Shown: in pieces, positions 42,728 through 52,098 of the stretch
Numbering within the stretch: the stretch's first letter is position 1
How the letters are laid out: each line of letters begins with the position of its first letter
NCBI GenBank assembly: GCA_036505635.1
Contig: DASXTC010000064.1
Coordinates: 1-64,000, forward strand
Source: DASXTC01 sp036505635
Lineage (GTDB): Bacteria; Acidobacteriota; Polarisedimenticolia; JACPZX01; DASXTC01
Length of the DNA: 64,000 bases
Direction of reading: 5' to 3'
Made by a program: the position numbers and the translations under genes
The notes under the pieces: generated by a model
The model's database searches: none
What the model saw: only the letters and a program-made list of their open reading frames with translations
Told to the model about the DNA's origin: nothing

Positions 42728-43864
42728 ATGAGACGATCCCTTGCGTGCCTTCTCGTGGCGGCGACCGCGGCGTCGGTTCCGCCTGCCGGCGTCGTGCAGG
42801 AGCGTCCCAGGCTGCGCGACCTGGGGGTCAGTCCGGGGATCCTGAAGCCCGGCCCGCTCAACGCCATCACCGACGTCTCGGGGGTGCGCGTGGGACACAA
42901 GACGCTGGCGCGGGGCGACTCGGTGCGCACCGGCGTGACCGCGATCCTTCCGCACCCGGGCAATCTCTTCCAGCTCAAGGCGCCGGCGGCCGCCTTCACC
43001 GGCAACGGCTTCGGCAAGGCCGCGGGGTTCCTTCAGGTGCAGGAGCTTGGCGTCCTCGAGTCGCCGATCGTCCTGACCAACACACTGAGCGTCGGTGCCG
43101 CGATCGATGGGGTGGTGGCCTGGACGCTCGAGCGGCCCGGCAACGAGGAGGTCGTCTCGGTGAACGCGGTGGTGGGCGAGACGAACGACGGCTATCTCAA
43201 CGACATCCGTGGCCGGCACGTGACGGCGGCGGACGTGCGGGAGGCGATCGAGTCGGCCGCGGGCGGGCCCGTCGGCGAGGGGAGCGTCGGGGCCGGCACC
43301 GGGACGCGCGCGCTGGGATGGAAGGGAGGCATCGGGACCTCCTCGCGCGCCTTGCCGGCCGCGCTCGGCGGGTACCGGGTCGGCGCGCTCGCGCAGACCA
43401 ACTTCGGGGGGATCCTCACGATCGACGGCGCGCCCGTGGGACGCGCGCTGGGCCGCTACGAGTACTCAGACGAGACGAGACTGCCCGATGGCGACGGCTC
43501 CTGCATGATCGTGCTGGCCACCGACGCGCCGTTGTCGTCGCGCAACCTCGATCGCCTGGGGCGCCGGGCGGTGCTCGGTCTGGGGCGCGTCGGGTCGTTC
43601 ATGAGCAACGGTTCGGGGGATTTCGTGATCGCCTTCTCGACCGCCAACCTCGTGCCCCACGCTCCAGTCGCACGCACGCGCACGGTGGAAGAGCTCAACG
43701 ATGACGCCCTGAGCCCATTGTTCCTGGCGGCCGTGGAATCGGTGGAAGAAGCGATCTACAACTCGCTGCTGAAGGCCACCACCGTCACGGGATACAAGGG
43801 TCGCACCGTGGAGGCGATCCCGATCGACCGGTTGAGGGAGATCCTTCACACGAAGGGAGAATGA
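42728..43864 (+). CDS. P1/S58 family peptidase (DmpA-like aminopeptidase), exported
   Basis: A 378-residue Ntn-type peptidase of family S58 with an N-terminal signal (MRRSLACLLVAATAASVPPAG). It has the family start RLRDLGVSPGILKPGPLNAITDVSGVRVGH, NTLSVGAA, VVGETNDGYLND and the self-cleavage and nucleophile site NGSGD, with Gly295-Ser296 matching DmpA Gly-Ser. The mature enzyme should be an alpha/beta heterodimer releasing N-terminal residues, including some D- or beta-amino acids. It has no evident Shine-Dalgarno. YqeY follows after 1 bp. Confidence 0.93.
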   Translation: MRRSLACLLVAATAASVPPAGVVQERPRLRDLGVSPGILKPGPLNAITDVSGVRVGHKTLARGDSVRTGVTAILPHPGNLFQLKAPAAAFTGNGFGKAAGFLQVQELGVLESPIVLTNTLSVGAAIDGVVAWTLERPGNEEVVSVNAVVGETNDGYLNDIRGRHVTAADVREAIESAAGGPVGEGSVGAGTGTRALGWKGGIGTSSRALPAALGGYRVGALAQTNFGGILTIDGAPVGRALGRYEYSDETRLPDGDGSCMIVLATDAPLSSRNLDRLGRRAVLGLGRVGSFMSNGSGDFVIAFSTANLVPHAPVARTRTVEELNDDALSPLFLAAVESVEEAIYNSLLKATTVTGYKGRTVEAIPIDRLREILHTKGE

Positions 43865-43865
43865 C

Positions 43866-44333
43866 ATGTCGATCAAGCAACGCATCATGGACGACCTCAC
43901 CGCGGCCATGAAATCGGGGGCCCGGGAGAGGCTCGGCGTCCTGAGGATGATCAAGGCGAAGATGCAGGAGGCCGAGGTCAACCTGCGCGGCGCCAAGGGG
44001 CGCGACTACCAGCTCGACGACGCGGAGTCGACCCAGGTGCTCGTCTCCTACGCCAAGCAGCGGCGCGACTCGATCGACAGCTTCCGCAAGGCGGGCCGGG
44101 AGGATCTCGCCACCCGGGAGGAGTCCGAGCTGGCGATCGTGAAAGAGTACATGCCGGTGCAGATGTCGGAGGACGAGGTGCGGCGGATCGTGCGCGAGGC
44201 GATCGCGCAGTGCGGGGCCACCTCCCCGAAGGAGATGGGCGCCGTCATGAAGCTGGTCATGCCGAAGGTGAAGGGGGCCGCCGACGGCAAGATGGTCAAT
44301 CAGATCGTCAACGAGCTGCTCGCGGCGAAGTAG
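43866..44333 (+). CDS. yqeY: GatB/YqeY domain protein
   Basis: A 155-residue YqeY-family protein, a stand-alone version of the tRNA-binding tail of the GatB amidotransferase subunit. It shows the family pattern SIKQRIMDDLTAAMKSGARERLGVLRMIKAKM, SYAKQRRDSIDSFRKAGREDL, ESELAIVKEYMPVQMSEDEV and GAVMKLVMPKVKGAADGKMVN. The exact role is unsettled; a tRNA-linked function is suggested by family. Full length, with ATG 1 bp after the peptidase stop. Confidence 0.95.
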   Translation: MSIKQRIMDDLTAAMKSGARERLGVLRMIKAKMQEAEVNLRGAKGRDYQLDDAESTQVLVSYAKQRRDSIDSFRKAGREDLATREESELAIVKEYMPVQMSEDEVRRIVREAIAQCGATSPKEMGAVMKLVMPKVKGAADGKMVNQIVNELLAAK

Positions 44334-44364
44334 CGGGCGCTCCTGTCGACCTCGGGGGCGGAAG

Positions 44365-44387
44365 CTGAACTCGGAGCTCCGGCTCAG
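44365..44387. terminator. Inverted repeat between convergent yqeY and GH92 genes
   Basis: Bases 44365-44387 contain inverted arms CTGA and TCAG around a CGGAGCTCCG palindrome, able to form an imperfect hairpin between the two convergent stop codons (44333 and 44384). It has no T-run on either strand, so intrinsic termination is only a possibility. Confidence 0.25.
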
Positions 44388-47278
44388 TCGATCAGAATCT
44401 CGTCCACGAAGATGAAGGCTCCATCCCCGTGGCCGGGGTGCCACTCGGGAATCTCGCCGTAGGTTCGGGCCAGTATCCGGACGTAGCGGGTCTGGATGCC
44501 GGCGAGGTCGGCGGTCACGTCGCGCAGGAGGATTCCCTCCTCGCGGTCCGGGACACCGCTGGCGCGCCGCGCGACCTGCCGGAAGGTGATGCCGTCGTCC
44601 GATACCGACACGGCGATCTCGGACGGCATCCAGATCCAGGAGCCGATGTCCTGGAGAAAGCCGGCCCCCGCATGGTGGACGGGGCGCGCGACTTTCAGGT
44701 CGACCGTCGCCTCGAAGTCCCGGTACTGATACCCCTGCCAGCCCCCCGTGCGCCAGTTGCTTCCGGCGCGCAGGCCGTCGATGAGGGCCTCGGGACCGCC
44801 GGCGGTGTATTGCGGGCTGGGCTCGCTCCGCACGTCGATCTCCCAGGCGTTCGGCATGCGATGGAAGGACGCTTCCACGGCGGGGCTGCGGCGCCCCTCC
44901 CTCTCGGCCATGAAGCGCACCCGGGAGGACTCGCGCACGAGGACCGGCTCGCTGTAGGGGCTCCACTCCTGCTCGGGCCGCGCCGCGTCGAGGGTGTAGC
45001 GGATCGTCGCTCCCGCCTCGGCGCACCCCAGCTCGACGTTCGTGCTCTCGCGGAAGCGCGCGGCGCCGGCGCGCACGAACGGGGCCGCGACCACGCGCTC
45101 CCCCTCGACGCGCGAGCGCGGGCGGTCGGCGGTCCGGGCGCCCCACGCGGGATCCGGGCGAGGGCCCAGAGTCAACGCCAGCTCTCCACCGGCGGCGATC
45201 TCGGAGTGCCGCAGGAAGCTCCGGGTCAGGGGCCGTCCGTTCAGGCTCGCGGCCCTCACGTATCGATACCCCCGGTCCGCTCCCTTCGCGCTGATGGTGA
45301 AGCGCCGGCCCCCCTCCAGGCGCAGGGTGATCCGATCGAAGATCGGGCTCCCGATGACGTACTCGTCCGAGCAGGGGCAGACGGCGTAGAGCCCCATCGC
45401 GCTCAGGACGTACCAGCTCGACATCTGCCCGCAGTCTTCGTTGCCGCTCAAGCCGTCCGGCCTCGCCGCGTAAAGGGCCTCGAGGATCCTCCGCACGCGC
45501 CCGGCGCTCAGATCGGGCCTTCCCGCGTAATGGTAGAGCCAGGCCACGTGGTGGCTCGGCTCGTTGCCGTGAGCGTACTGGCCGATGAGGCCGGTGATGT
45601 CGGCCTGCTGGCGTCCCGTGGTGGCGCTCTCCGCGGAAAACAGCGCGTCGAGCCGGGCCACGAATGCGTCGTCGCCGCCCAGCGCCTCGATGAGCCCCTC
45701 GAGATCGTGAGGAACGAAGAAGCCGTACTGCCAGCCGTTGGCCTCGGTGAAGTTGTTGTCGACGCGCCGCGGGTCGAACGGCTCGAGCCAACGCTGGTTG
45801 ACGCGCGGGCGCATGAAGCCGGTCGCGGGGTCGAACAGGTGCCGCCACCCCTGGCTGCGCCGGGAGAATTCCCGCGCGACCTCCTCGCGTCCCATCCCGG
45901 CCGCCATTCTCGCGATGCACCAGTCGTCGTATCCGTACTCCAGGGTCTTCGAGACCGACTCGGATTCGTCCTCGCTCCCGAGGAAGCCCTGGCGCCGGTA
46001 GGTGGACAGGCCCGCCCGGTCCAGCGTGGCATCGCCGATCATGGCGTCGAGCGCCCGCCCTTCATCGAAGCCGCGGATCCCCTTGACCCACGCGTCGGCG
46101 ATCACCGAGGCCGCGTGATAACCGATCATCGTGTCGGTCTCGTTGGCGGCCAGCTCCCAGACCGGCAGCCGCCCCCCTTCGCGGTGGTCGGCGAGAAAGG
46201 TCTCGATGAACTCGCGCGTGCGGGCCGGCTCGAGGATCGTGAAGAGAGGATGCGTGGCGCGGAAGGTGTCCCACAGGGAAAAGACGGTGTAGTGGCGCCG
46301 TCCCTCGGCCCAGTGGATCCGATGGTCCATGCCGCGGTAGCGGCCATCCAGGTCCGAGAAGAGGTTGGGCGCGATGAGGCTGTGGTAGAGCGCGGTGTAG
46401 AAGATGGCGCGCTGCGACTCGGTGCCCCCGGTGGCCTCGATGCGAGAGAGCGCTTCGCTCCAGCTCGCGCGGGCGGCGCGGCGGGCCGCCTCGAAGTCCC
46501 AGCCCGGCGCCTCGGCGTCGAGGTTGCGGCGTGCCCCATCGACGTCGACCGCCGAGATCCCCACCTTGACGAGGAGCTCGCCCCCCGCGTCGCCGAAGGA
46601 GAGGGCCCCACGGGCTCCGTCCAGCGAGGCGATGTTGAACGGTCTGGAGAACCGCGCGACGAAGTGGACGATCTGATCGCGCGCCCATCCCGTGGAGCGG
46701 CGGAACCCCTCGATCTCCCGATCGCCCACCGCGCGCAGGGACGAGTCGAGGAGCGTGTCGCGGTGCGCGAGGTCCACGATCACGTGAGAGGGGCGGCCAG
46801 GCGGGAAGCGATAGCGGTGAAGCCCCGTCCGCTCCGTGGCGGTCAGATCGACGCGGACGCCCGAGTCGGCCAGCGTGACCGAGTACCATCCGGGCCCCGC
46901 GGCCTCGCTCGCCTTGTCGAAGCGTGACGCGTATCCCTCGCCGGGCCCCCGGCCCTCGCCGTTTTCGAGCCGCGGCGCCCCCGTCACCGGCATCAGCAGG
47001 ATGTCGCCGTAGTCGGAGACGCCGGTCCCGTTCAGATGCGTGTGCGAGAAGCCGAAGATGAGACGGTCGGAGTCGTGATATCCCGAGCAGCCGTCCCAGC
47101 CCGTCAGGCGCGTGTCAGGGGAGAGCTGCACCATGCCGAACGGCAGCGTCGCGCCGGGATAGGTGTGCCCGTGGCCGCCGGTGCCGATGAAGGGGTCCAC
47201 GTGGCGGGCCGGGTCATCCGCTCCGCGCGCCGTGACCCCCGAAAGAAGGATCGCGAGCGCGGCACCGGCCATCCTCAC
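44384..47278 (-). CDS. GH92 alpha-1,2-mannosidase with C-terminal carbohydrate-binding modules
   Basis: A 964-residue exported glycosidase. After the signal (RMAGAALAILLSGVTARGA) the GH92 domain spans about 20-740: VDPFIGTGGHGHTYPGATLPFGMVQLSPDT, CSGYHDSD, GFSHTHLNGTG, SLWDTFRATHP and GNEDCGQMSSWYVLSAMGLY. These are calcium-dependent inverting mannosidases. A chitobiase-C-terminal-like beta domain follows (TIRYTLDAARPEQEWSPYSEP), then an F5/8 discoidin-like domain (about 830-964). GTG 47278 overlaps the small membrane gene stop by 4 bp; ATG at 47272 is the alternative. It shares an operon with an SSS symporter, suggesting release and uptake of a mannoside. Confidence 0.94.
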   Translation of the reverse strand: MRMAGAALAILLSGVTARGADDPARHVDPFIGTGGHGHTYPGATLPFGMVQLSPDTRLTGWDGCSGYHDSDRLIFGFSHTHLNGTGVSDYGDILLMPVTGAPRLENGEGRGPGEGYASRFDKASEAAGPGWYSVTLADSGVRVDLTATERTGLHRYRFPPGRPSHVIVDLAHRDTLLDSSLRAVGDREIEGFRRSTGWARDQIVHFVARFSRPFNIASLDGARGALSFGDAGGELLVKVGISAVDVDGARRNLDAEAPGWDFEAARRAARASWSEALSRIEATGGTESQRAIFYTALYHSLIAPNLFSDLDGRYRGMDHRIHWAEGRRHYTVFSLWDTFRATHPLFTILEPARTREFIETFLADHREGGRLPVWELAANETDTMIGYHAASVIADAWVKGIRGFDEGRALDAMIGDATLDRAGLSTYRRQGFLGSEDESESVSKTLEYGYDDWCIARMAAGMGREEVAREFSRRSQGWRHLFDPATGFMRPRVNQRWLEPFDPRRVDNNFTEANGWQYGFFVPHDLEGLIEALGGDDAFVARLDALFSAESATTGRQQADITGLIGQYAHGNEPSHHVAWLYHYAGRPDLSAGRVRRILEALYAARPDGLSGNEDCGQMSSWYVLSAMGLYAVCPCSDEYVIGSPIFDRITLRLEGGRRFTISAKGADRGYRYVRAASLNGRPLTRSFLRHSEIAAGGELALTLGPRPDPAWGARTADRPRSRVEGERVVAAPFVRAGAARFRESTNVELGCAEAGATIRYTLDAARPEQEWSPYSEPVLVRESSRVRFMAEREGRRSPAVEASFHRMPNAWEIDVRSEPSPQYTAGGPEALIDGLRAGSNWRTGGWQGYQYRDFEATVDLKVARPVHHAGAGFLQDIGSWIWMPSEIAVSVSDDGITFRQVARRASGVPDREEGILLRDVTADLAGIQTRYVRILARTYGEIPEWHPGHGDGAFIFVDEILID

Positions 47279-47409
47279 GGCTGCTTGTCGATGAAGCGCC
47301 GGTAGAGGAGCCACGTCGCCACGAAGGAGAACGCGACGAGCAGGGCCGGGACGACGACGCTCCAGAGCGGCCCCCCGATCGGGGGCTCGGCCGGGATCCT
47401 CTCGATCAT
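47275..47409 (-). CDS. Small single-pass membrane protein (44 aa)
   Basis: A 44-residue peptide starting MIERIPAEPPIGG and containing one hydrophobic helix (LWSVVVPALLVAFSFVATWLLY) with a basic tail RRFIDKQP, predicted N-out/C-in. ATG 47409 overlaps the stop of the preceding small gene (ATGA) and its own stop overlaps the GH92 start (GTGA), so it is translationally locked between them; ggaggagaagg serves as ribosome binding site. It may assemble with the symporter. No family is known to me. Confidence 0.7.
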   Translation of the reverse strand: MIERIPAEPPIGGPLWSVVVPALLVAFSFVATWLLYRRFIDKQP

Positions 47410-47540
47410 CGATCCTTCTCCTCCCGCCGGCGCCGGCTCCCCGAGCGCCGCCGCCAGGACCACCAGGCCAGTCCCATTCCGATCAGCGACGCGGCGTAGG
47501 CGATGCTCATGCCGATCAACGTCACGAGCCCGCGATCCAT
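47406..47540 (-). CDS. Small symporter-associated membrane protein (44 aa)
   Basis: A 44-residue peptide MDRGLVTLIGMSIAYAASLI followed by GMGLAWWSWRRR and a charged Arg/Glu/Lys tail. It has one membrane helix and a WxxW-basic edge. The ATG lies 1 bp after the SSS symporter stop, with ggaggagg about 7 bp upstream, and its stop overlaps the next small gene. The location and shape match the short 'symporter small accessory protein' often encoded behind SSS transporters, which I recall as a family name; the match is by pattern only. Confidence 0.75.
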   Translation of the reverse strand: MDRGLVTLIGMSIAYAASLIGMGLAWWSWRRRSGSRRRREEKDR

Positions 47541-47541
47541 G

Positions 47542-49434
47542 TCAGTCCTCCTCCCACCGGACCCGCCGCTCCAGGTCCACGATGTAGGCGCCCTGCCGCG
47601 CCTCGTACTCGGCCGAGACTGCGCGCAGCTTGGGATCGATGACCCAGTAGATGACGCCGGTCGCGGCCGCGGTGGCCGCCAGGATCCAGAGACCCCCGAT
47701 CTGCAGCAGGAGCAGCTTCGTCAGGCCGAAGAGGATCCCGGCGAAGACGAGAGGCGAGAGCACGATGGCGATCCAGTCCTCGCGGGTCCACTCCTGGGCC
47801 GCCTCGGGAGTCCATGACCGGCGAATGAACGGGCGCGCGCCCCCCGCCACCGCGCCGGCGGGGCGTTCCTCGATCCGGCCGCGGCGCACCGCCTCGCGGT
47901 GCACCGGCCCCCACCACCCCAGCGGGCGCGTCATCACGTAGTAGTCGACCAGGTGGTCCATGTTCTCCGGTCGCGTGAAGAGGGTCGCAGGCAGGAAGAC
48001 CGCCGCGCCGAGCGCCATCAGCATCCAGAACTGAAGATGGTCGGGCAGCGGTGGGATCACGCCGTAGGCAGGCAGCACCCAGACCACCAGCCAGGAGACG
48101 CCGAGGTTGGCGATCCACGACGACAGGTATCCCCATCCGTTGAAGCGCCACCAGACGACCTGAAGGATGTTGGGCAGCCAGATCCCCGCCATCATGAGCC
48201 AGAGAGCGAAGATGAGCCAGCGCGTAATCTCCTCCATCATCAGCCCGTAGAAGAACGATCCGATCAGCAGCACGAAGGTGGCGATGCGCCCCACCCAGAC
48301 CAGCGCGCGCTGGCTCGCCTCCGGGTTGATGTATCGCTGATAGAGGTCCCGCGTGAAGTAGAGCGCGCCCAGATTCATGTGGCTCGAGACGGTGGAGAGG
48401 TGGATCGCGAGGATCGCCCCGAAGAAGACCCCGATCATTCCGGCAGGCAGCAGCTCGAAGCCGAGCCGGAACCAGCCCAGCTCGTACTCGGTGGCCTCCT
48501 TGATGCCGGGAAGAAGGACGAAGAAGCCCAGGATCGACGCCCCCCAGAAGGCGTTGCGCACGAGGGTGACCGCGCCTCCAGCCCAGATCCCGTAGGTCGC
48601 GTCGCGCACGGTCCTGGCCGACTGGATCCGCTGGGCCTCGACGTACCAGTCGATGCTCGTGCCCATCCCGAAACCGCCGATCACGGCGATGACCAGCATC
48701 GTGAGCCACCAGAGAGCGGGGAAGTCCCCGGTCGCCCACCCGGTGAAGGAGAGCGGGTCGAGGCGCCAGGCTTCCCCGGCGGCCGCGAGCCGCCCGGTCA
48801 CTTCCGACGGGCCCCCGGCGGCGGCGATGCCCACCAGCGAGACGACCACGATCGCGAAGATGGCGACGATCCCCTGGAGGAAGTCCCCCATCACGACCCC
48901 CCAGTAACCGGCGGCGAGCGTGTAGACGGCGGTGATGACGCTCGGGATGACGAGGCCGACCCACACGGGGACCCCGAAGGCCAGCGAGGTCACCTTCCCC
49001 ATGGCGATGCCGACCCATCCGAGGATGAACATGTTCATGAAGACCTGCCATCCGGCGAGCCAGCCCCGCAGCAGCTCGGCGGGAAGGCCACCGAAGCGCA
49101 GCATCTGCCACTCGGCCTGGGTGAAGGCGAGCGAGCGGCGGTAGATGCGGGCCGAGACGAACGCGCCCACGGCGGTCCACGCGGCGAAGAAGGTGTACCA
49201 GAGCCCCCGCAGACCGTGGGCGTAGACCACGCCCGTCACCCACATCGGCGTGTCGGTCGCCGTGTGAGTGGAGAAGACCGATGCGGCCGGGAGCCACCAG
49301 GGAAGACCGCGCCCCGCGAGGAAGAAGTCGGACTCGGAGCGACGCGCGAGCCGGTAGAAGAAGAAGGCGCCCCCCACCATCAGCAGCAGGAGCGCGCCGG
49401 CCCAGAACCAGTCCAGAGGAGTGAAGTGGATCAC
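47542..49434 (-). CDS. Sodium:solute symporter (SSS family)
   Basis: A 630-residue transporter with about 14 hydrophobic helices and a soluble, charged C-terminal stretch between the last helices (ARPFIRRSWTPEAAQEWTRED). The first helix is followed by RRSESDFFLAGRGLPWWLPAASVFSTHTATDTP, the SSS TM1/TM2 segment that carries the sodium site, and later by SSHMNLGALYFTRDLYQRY, the TM8-like conserved segment. I choose GTG 49434 (gaggtccc upstream) because it starts directly before the first helix. The neighbouring GH92 mannosidase suggests a sugar or sugar-related solute. Confidence 0.9.
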   Translation of the reverse strand: MIHFTPLDWFWAGALLLLMVGGAFFFYRLARRSESDFFLAGRGLPWWLPAASVFSTHTATDTPMWVTGVVYAHGLRGLWYTFFAAWTAVGAFVSARIYRRSLAFTQAEWQMLRFGGLPAELLRGWLAGWQVFMNMFILGWVGIAMGKVTSLAFGVPVWVGLVIPSVITAVYTLAAGYWGVVMGDFLQGIVAIFAIVVVSLVGIAAAGGPSEVTGRLAAAGEAWRLDPLSFTGWATGDFPALWWLTMLVIAVIGGFGMGTSIDWYVEAQRIQSARTVRDATYGIWAGGAVTLVRNAFWGASILGFFVLLPGIKEATEYELGWFRLGFELLPAGMIGVFFGAILAIHLSTVSSHMNLGALYFTRDLYQRYINPEASQRALVWVGRIATFVLLIGSFFYGLMMEEITRWLIFALWLMMAGIWLPNILQVVWWRFNGWGYLSSWIANLGVSWLVVWVLPAYGVIPPLPDHLQFWMLMALGAAVFLPATLFTRPENMDHLVDYYVMTRPLGWWGPVHREAVRRGRIEERPAGAVAGGARPFIRRSWTPEAAQEWTREDWIAIVLSPLVFAGILFGLTKLLLLQIGGLWILAATAAATGVIYWVIDPKLRAVSAEYEARQGAYIVDLERRVRWEED

Positions 49435-49535
49435 GGGACCTCGACTCCGCCGCCGCGTCACCGCCTTCCGGCGGCGGCGTCCGATTCTACGACGATCTCC
49501 CCGGCAGGTCGACCCGGAACGGGCGACCGCCGCGG

Positions 49536-50885
49536 TCAATCGTTATTCTTCCGCCCCCAGCTCCTTGTCATGAGGAAATAGAGTGGGATGCCCGCCACCA
49601 CGATGCCCGCACCCGCGAGTGCCAGCCGCGTCTGGCGCACGGCCAGGTCGCCCGCCAGGCCGAACAGCACGAGGACGAAGGCCGCCGGCAGCCACGGGTA
49701 GAAGGGCATCCGCCAGGTCCCTTCCGCCTCGTTCCCCTCGCCCCGCCGCCTCAGAATGAAGAGGCACGAGGCGAGAGCCGCCAGGGAGAGGGCGTCGGTG
49801 AACATGACGTAGGCCAGCAGCTTGTCGAAGGCTCCCAGCAGCAGAAGCGGCGCCAGGGCCGTCGCCGCGAAGAACGCGAGACCTCCCAGCTGCGCTCCGG
49901 TGCGCGGACTCAGGCGCCCGAGCGATGGGGGAAGGAGCCCGTCCTCGGCCATCGCGAGGTAGCTGCGAGGCACGTGGAGGATCGTCGCGTTGACGAAGCC
50001 GGCCGCCGAGAGAAAGATCGCCAGCGAGACGAACATCTCCCCCGCGGCGCCCAGCGCCACGCGAGCCAGGTCGGCGGCGACCAGGGGCGAGGCGGCCACC
50101 CCTGCCGGCCCGAGCGCGCGGATGTAGGCGGTGTTGATCGCGAGGTAGAGCGCCGTGACGATCGCCATCCCCGCCGAGATCGAGAGGGGCAGGTTCCGGC
50201 GCGCCTCCCGCAAGTCTCCCGCGAGGTTCATCGAGTTCTGGTAGCCGCCGTAGGCATAGAAGACGGCAACGAGAGCGCCGAGCATCCCGGCGGGAGGGGC
50301 GCCGGGCGCCTCCCCCGCGTCTCCTCTCTCGTGGAGCCCCGGCGCGAGCGCGAGCCCCGCGAAGGCGAGCCCCGCGATGAGGACGATCTTCGAGAGCGAC
50401 AGCAGGTTCTGCGCCCGCGCGCCGGCACGGATCCCGGCGGCGTTGAGCGCGGTCAGCCCGGAGACGAGCAGGGCGGCGACGGCCACCGGCGCCGCGCCGG
50501 CCGGCTCGTCCCTTCCGACGAGCCGCAGGAGATACTCCGATCCGATCAGCGCGACCCCCGCGGCTCCGGCTCCCTGCATGAGGACCTGCGCCCAGTTCAG
50601 GAGGAACGCCACCATCGGATGCCAGCAGTGGGCGACGACTTTGTAGTAGCCACCGGCGCGCGGGTAGCGTGATCCGATCTCCGCGAAGACGAGGGCCCCC
50701 ACCAGGCTCGCGAGCCCGCCGATCGCCCACGCGGCGAGGAAGCGCCCGTAGCTTCCCGTGTCCCTGGCCACGAGGGCGGGCGTGCGGAATATCCCGATCC
50801 CGATGACGAGGCTCACCACCACCATCGCGGTGTCCAGGACGGAGAGCCGCGGCTCGATGCGGCTTGCCTCCGCCTCACCCTTCAC
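49536..50885 (-). CDS. APC-superfamily amino acid transporter
   Basis: A 449-residue permease with 12 predicted helices. Helix 1 contains VSLVIGIGIFRTPALVA, the GxGIF/IxGxG substrate-binding break of amino-acid-polyamine-organocation carriers; helix 6 contains LVAVFYAYGGYQNSMNLAGDLR; then come NLPLSISAGM and FINAT-like VNATILHVPRSYLAMAEDGLLP. It begins at GTG 50885, overlapping the aminotransferase stop by 11 bp. Pairing with a PLP enzyme suggests amino-acid catabolism. Substrate not predictable. Confidence 0.92.
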   Translation of the reverse strand: MKGEAEASRIEPRLSVLDTAMVVVSLVIGIGIFRTPALVARDTGSYGRFLAAWAIGGLASLVGALVFAEIGSRYPRAGGYYKVVAHCWHPMVAFLLNWAQVLMQGAGAAGVALIGSEYLLRLVGRDEPAGAAPVAVAALLVSGLTALNAAGIRAGARAQNLLSLSKIVLIAGLAFAGLALAPGLHERGDAGEAPGAPPAGMLGALVAVFYAYGGYQNSMNLAGDLREARRNLPLSISAGMAIVTALYLAINTAYIRALGPAGVAASPLVAADLARVALGAAGEMFVSLAIFLSAAGFVNATILHVPRSYLAMAEDGLLPPSLGRLSPRTGAQLGGLAFFAATALAPLLLLGAFDKLLAYVMFTDALSLAALASCLFILRRRGEGNEAEGTWRMPFYPWLPAAFVLVLFGLAGDLAVRQTRLALAGAGIVVAGIPLYFLMTRSWGRKNND

Positions 50886-52086
50886 GCAGGGCCTCCGCGA
50901 GGAGAGCCGCCAGCGCCCGGTACTGTCCCTCGTCGTTGTAGAGCTGGGCCGAGATGCGAACGAGCTTCCCTCCCGGGGTGGCCCACGGGAAGAACCACGA
51001 CTCGATCCCGCGGGCGCGCGTCCAGGCGGCCAGGGCGTCCTGGTCGAGCCGGGCCACGGGCGAGCCCGGGTCGGCGGCCGGAAGCGGGATCGAGGCCATC
51101 GCTCCGATCATCGACTCCGGTGGCCCCGGTCCGACCGAAAGGGCGTCCGCGAGGATCCTCCGCCCGCTCAGCGCGAGAGAGCGGTTGCGCTCCATGAGCT
51201 CGGGCCAGCCACCGGGAAGAAGGCCGCCGAGGAACCTCAGGCACTCGGGGATCGAGAGCCATGGAGTCGGGTCGTAGGTTCCGGTCCAGTCCCACTCGTC
51301 GCGGAACCTCACCGCTGCGTGCGCCTGGTCGTATCCGTGGCTGACGGTGAGCGGACGGATGCGAACCCGCAGGTCGGCTCGCACGTGAAGGAGGGCCGCC
51401 CCTTTGGGCGCGCAGAGCCACTTGTGCGCGTTGGCGGTGAAGCAGGCCGCGCCGAGCCGGTCGAGGTCGAGCGGGACCATCCCGAGCGCGTGCGCCCCGT
51501 CCACGACGGTCTCGACGCCGCGCTCGCGCAGCGCCGCCACGAGCCGGTGGATCGGCAGCACGAGGGCCGTCGGGCTCGTCACGTGGTCGAGCAGGGCGAG
51601 GCGGGTGCGCGGCGTGACGGCCGCGAGGACGGCCTCGACCACTTCCACCGGATCGCCCGGAGGAAACGGCACGCGCGCGACAACGACCCGGGCCCCGCGG
51701 CGCGCGGCGACGAACTCGATCGCCTTGCGGCAGGCGCCGTAGGCGTGGTCGGTCGTCAGGACCTCATCGCCGGGGCGCAGATCCCACGAGCGCACCGCGG
51801 CGTTGACTCCGGTCGTCGCGTTGGGAACGAAGACGAGGCCATCGGGGTCGGCCCCGATGAACCGGCCCAGCGCCTCCCGCGCCTCGGAGAGCCGCGCGGG
51901 AAGCTGCCGGACGAGAAAATCGACCGGCTCGCGCTCGATCTGCGCCCTCAGCTCCGCCTGATACTCGAGCACGGGCCGCGGGCACGCGCCGAAGGAACCG
52001 TGGTTCAGGTAATGGACGCGGGGGTCGAGCGTCCAGAGGCCCGCGTGCGGGCCGGGTCCCGCCGTCACATCGCCGTCGCGCACCAT
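50875..52086 (-). CDS. Class V aminotransferase (isopenicillin N epimerase-like)
   Basis: A 403-residue fold-type I PLP enzyme of the CefD/NifS-like class V group. It has VHYLNHGSFGACPRPV at the N terminus, PNATTGVNAAVRS (phosphate-binding turn), the cofactor Asp in VVDGAHALGM (Asp196) and the Schiff-base lysine Lys222 in ANAHKWLCAPKG. Such proteins act as epimerases, lyases or cysteine desulfurases; the absence of the desulfurase Cys loop argues against the last. It is 12 bp after RidA, and RidA proteins often accompany PLP enzymes that release enamines. Confidence 0.9.
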   Translation of the reverse strand: MVRDGDVTAGPGPHAGLWTLDPRVHYLNHGSFGACPRPVLEYQAELRAQIEREPVDFLVRQLPARLSEAREALGRFIGADPDGLVFVPNATTGVNAAVRSWDLRPGDEVLTTDHAYGACRKAIEFVAARRGARVVVARVPFPPGDPVEVVEAVLAAVTPRTRLALLDHVTSPTALVLPIHRLVAALRERGVETVVDGAHALGMVPLDLDRLGAACFTANAHKWLCAPKGAALLHVRADLRVRIRPLTVSHGYDQAHAAVRFRDEWDWTGTYDPTPWLSIPECLRFLGGLLPGGWPELMERNRSLALSGRRILADALSVGPGPPESMIGAMASIPLPAADPGSPVARLDQDALAAWTRARGIESWFFPWATPGGKLVRISAQLYNDEGQYRALAALLAEALREG

Positions 52087-52098
52087 GGGAGGGTCATG

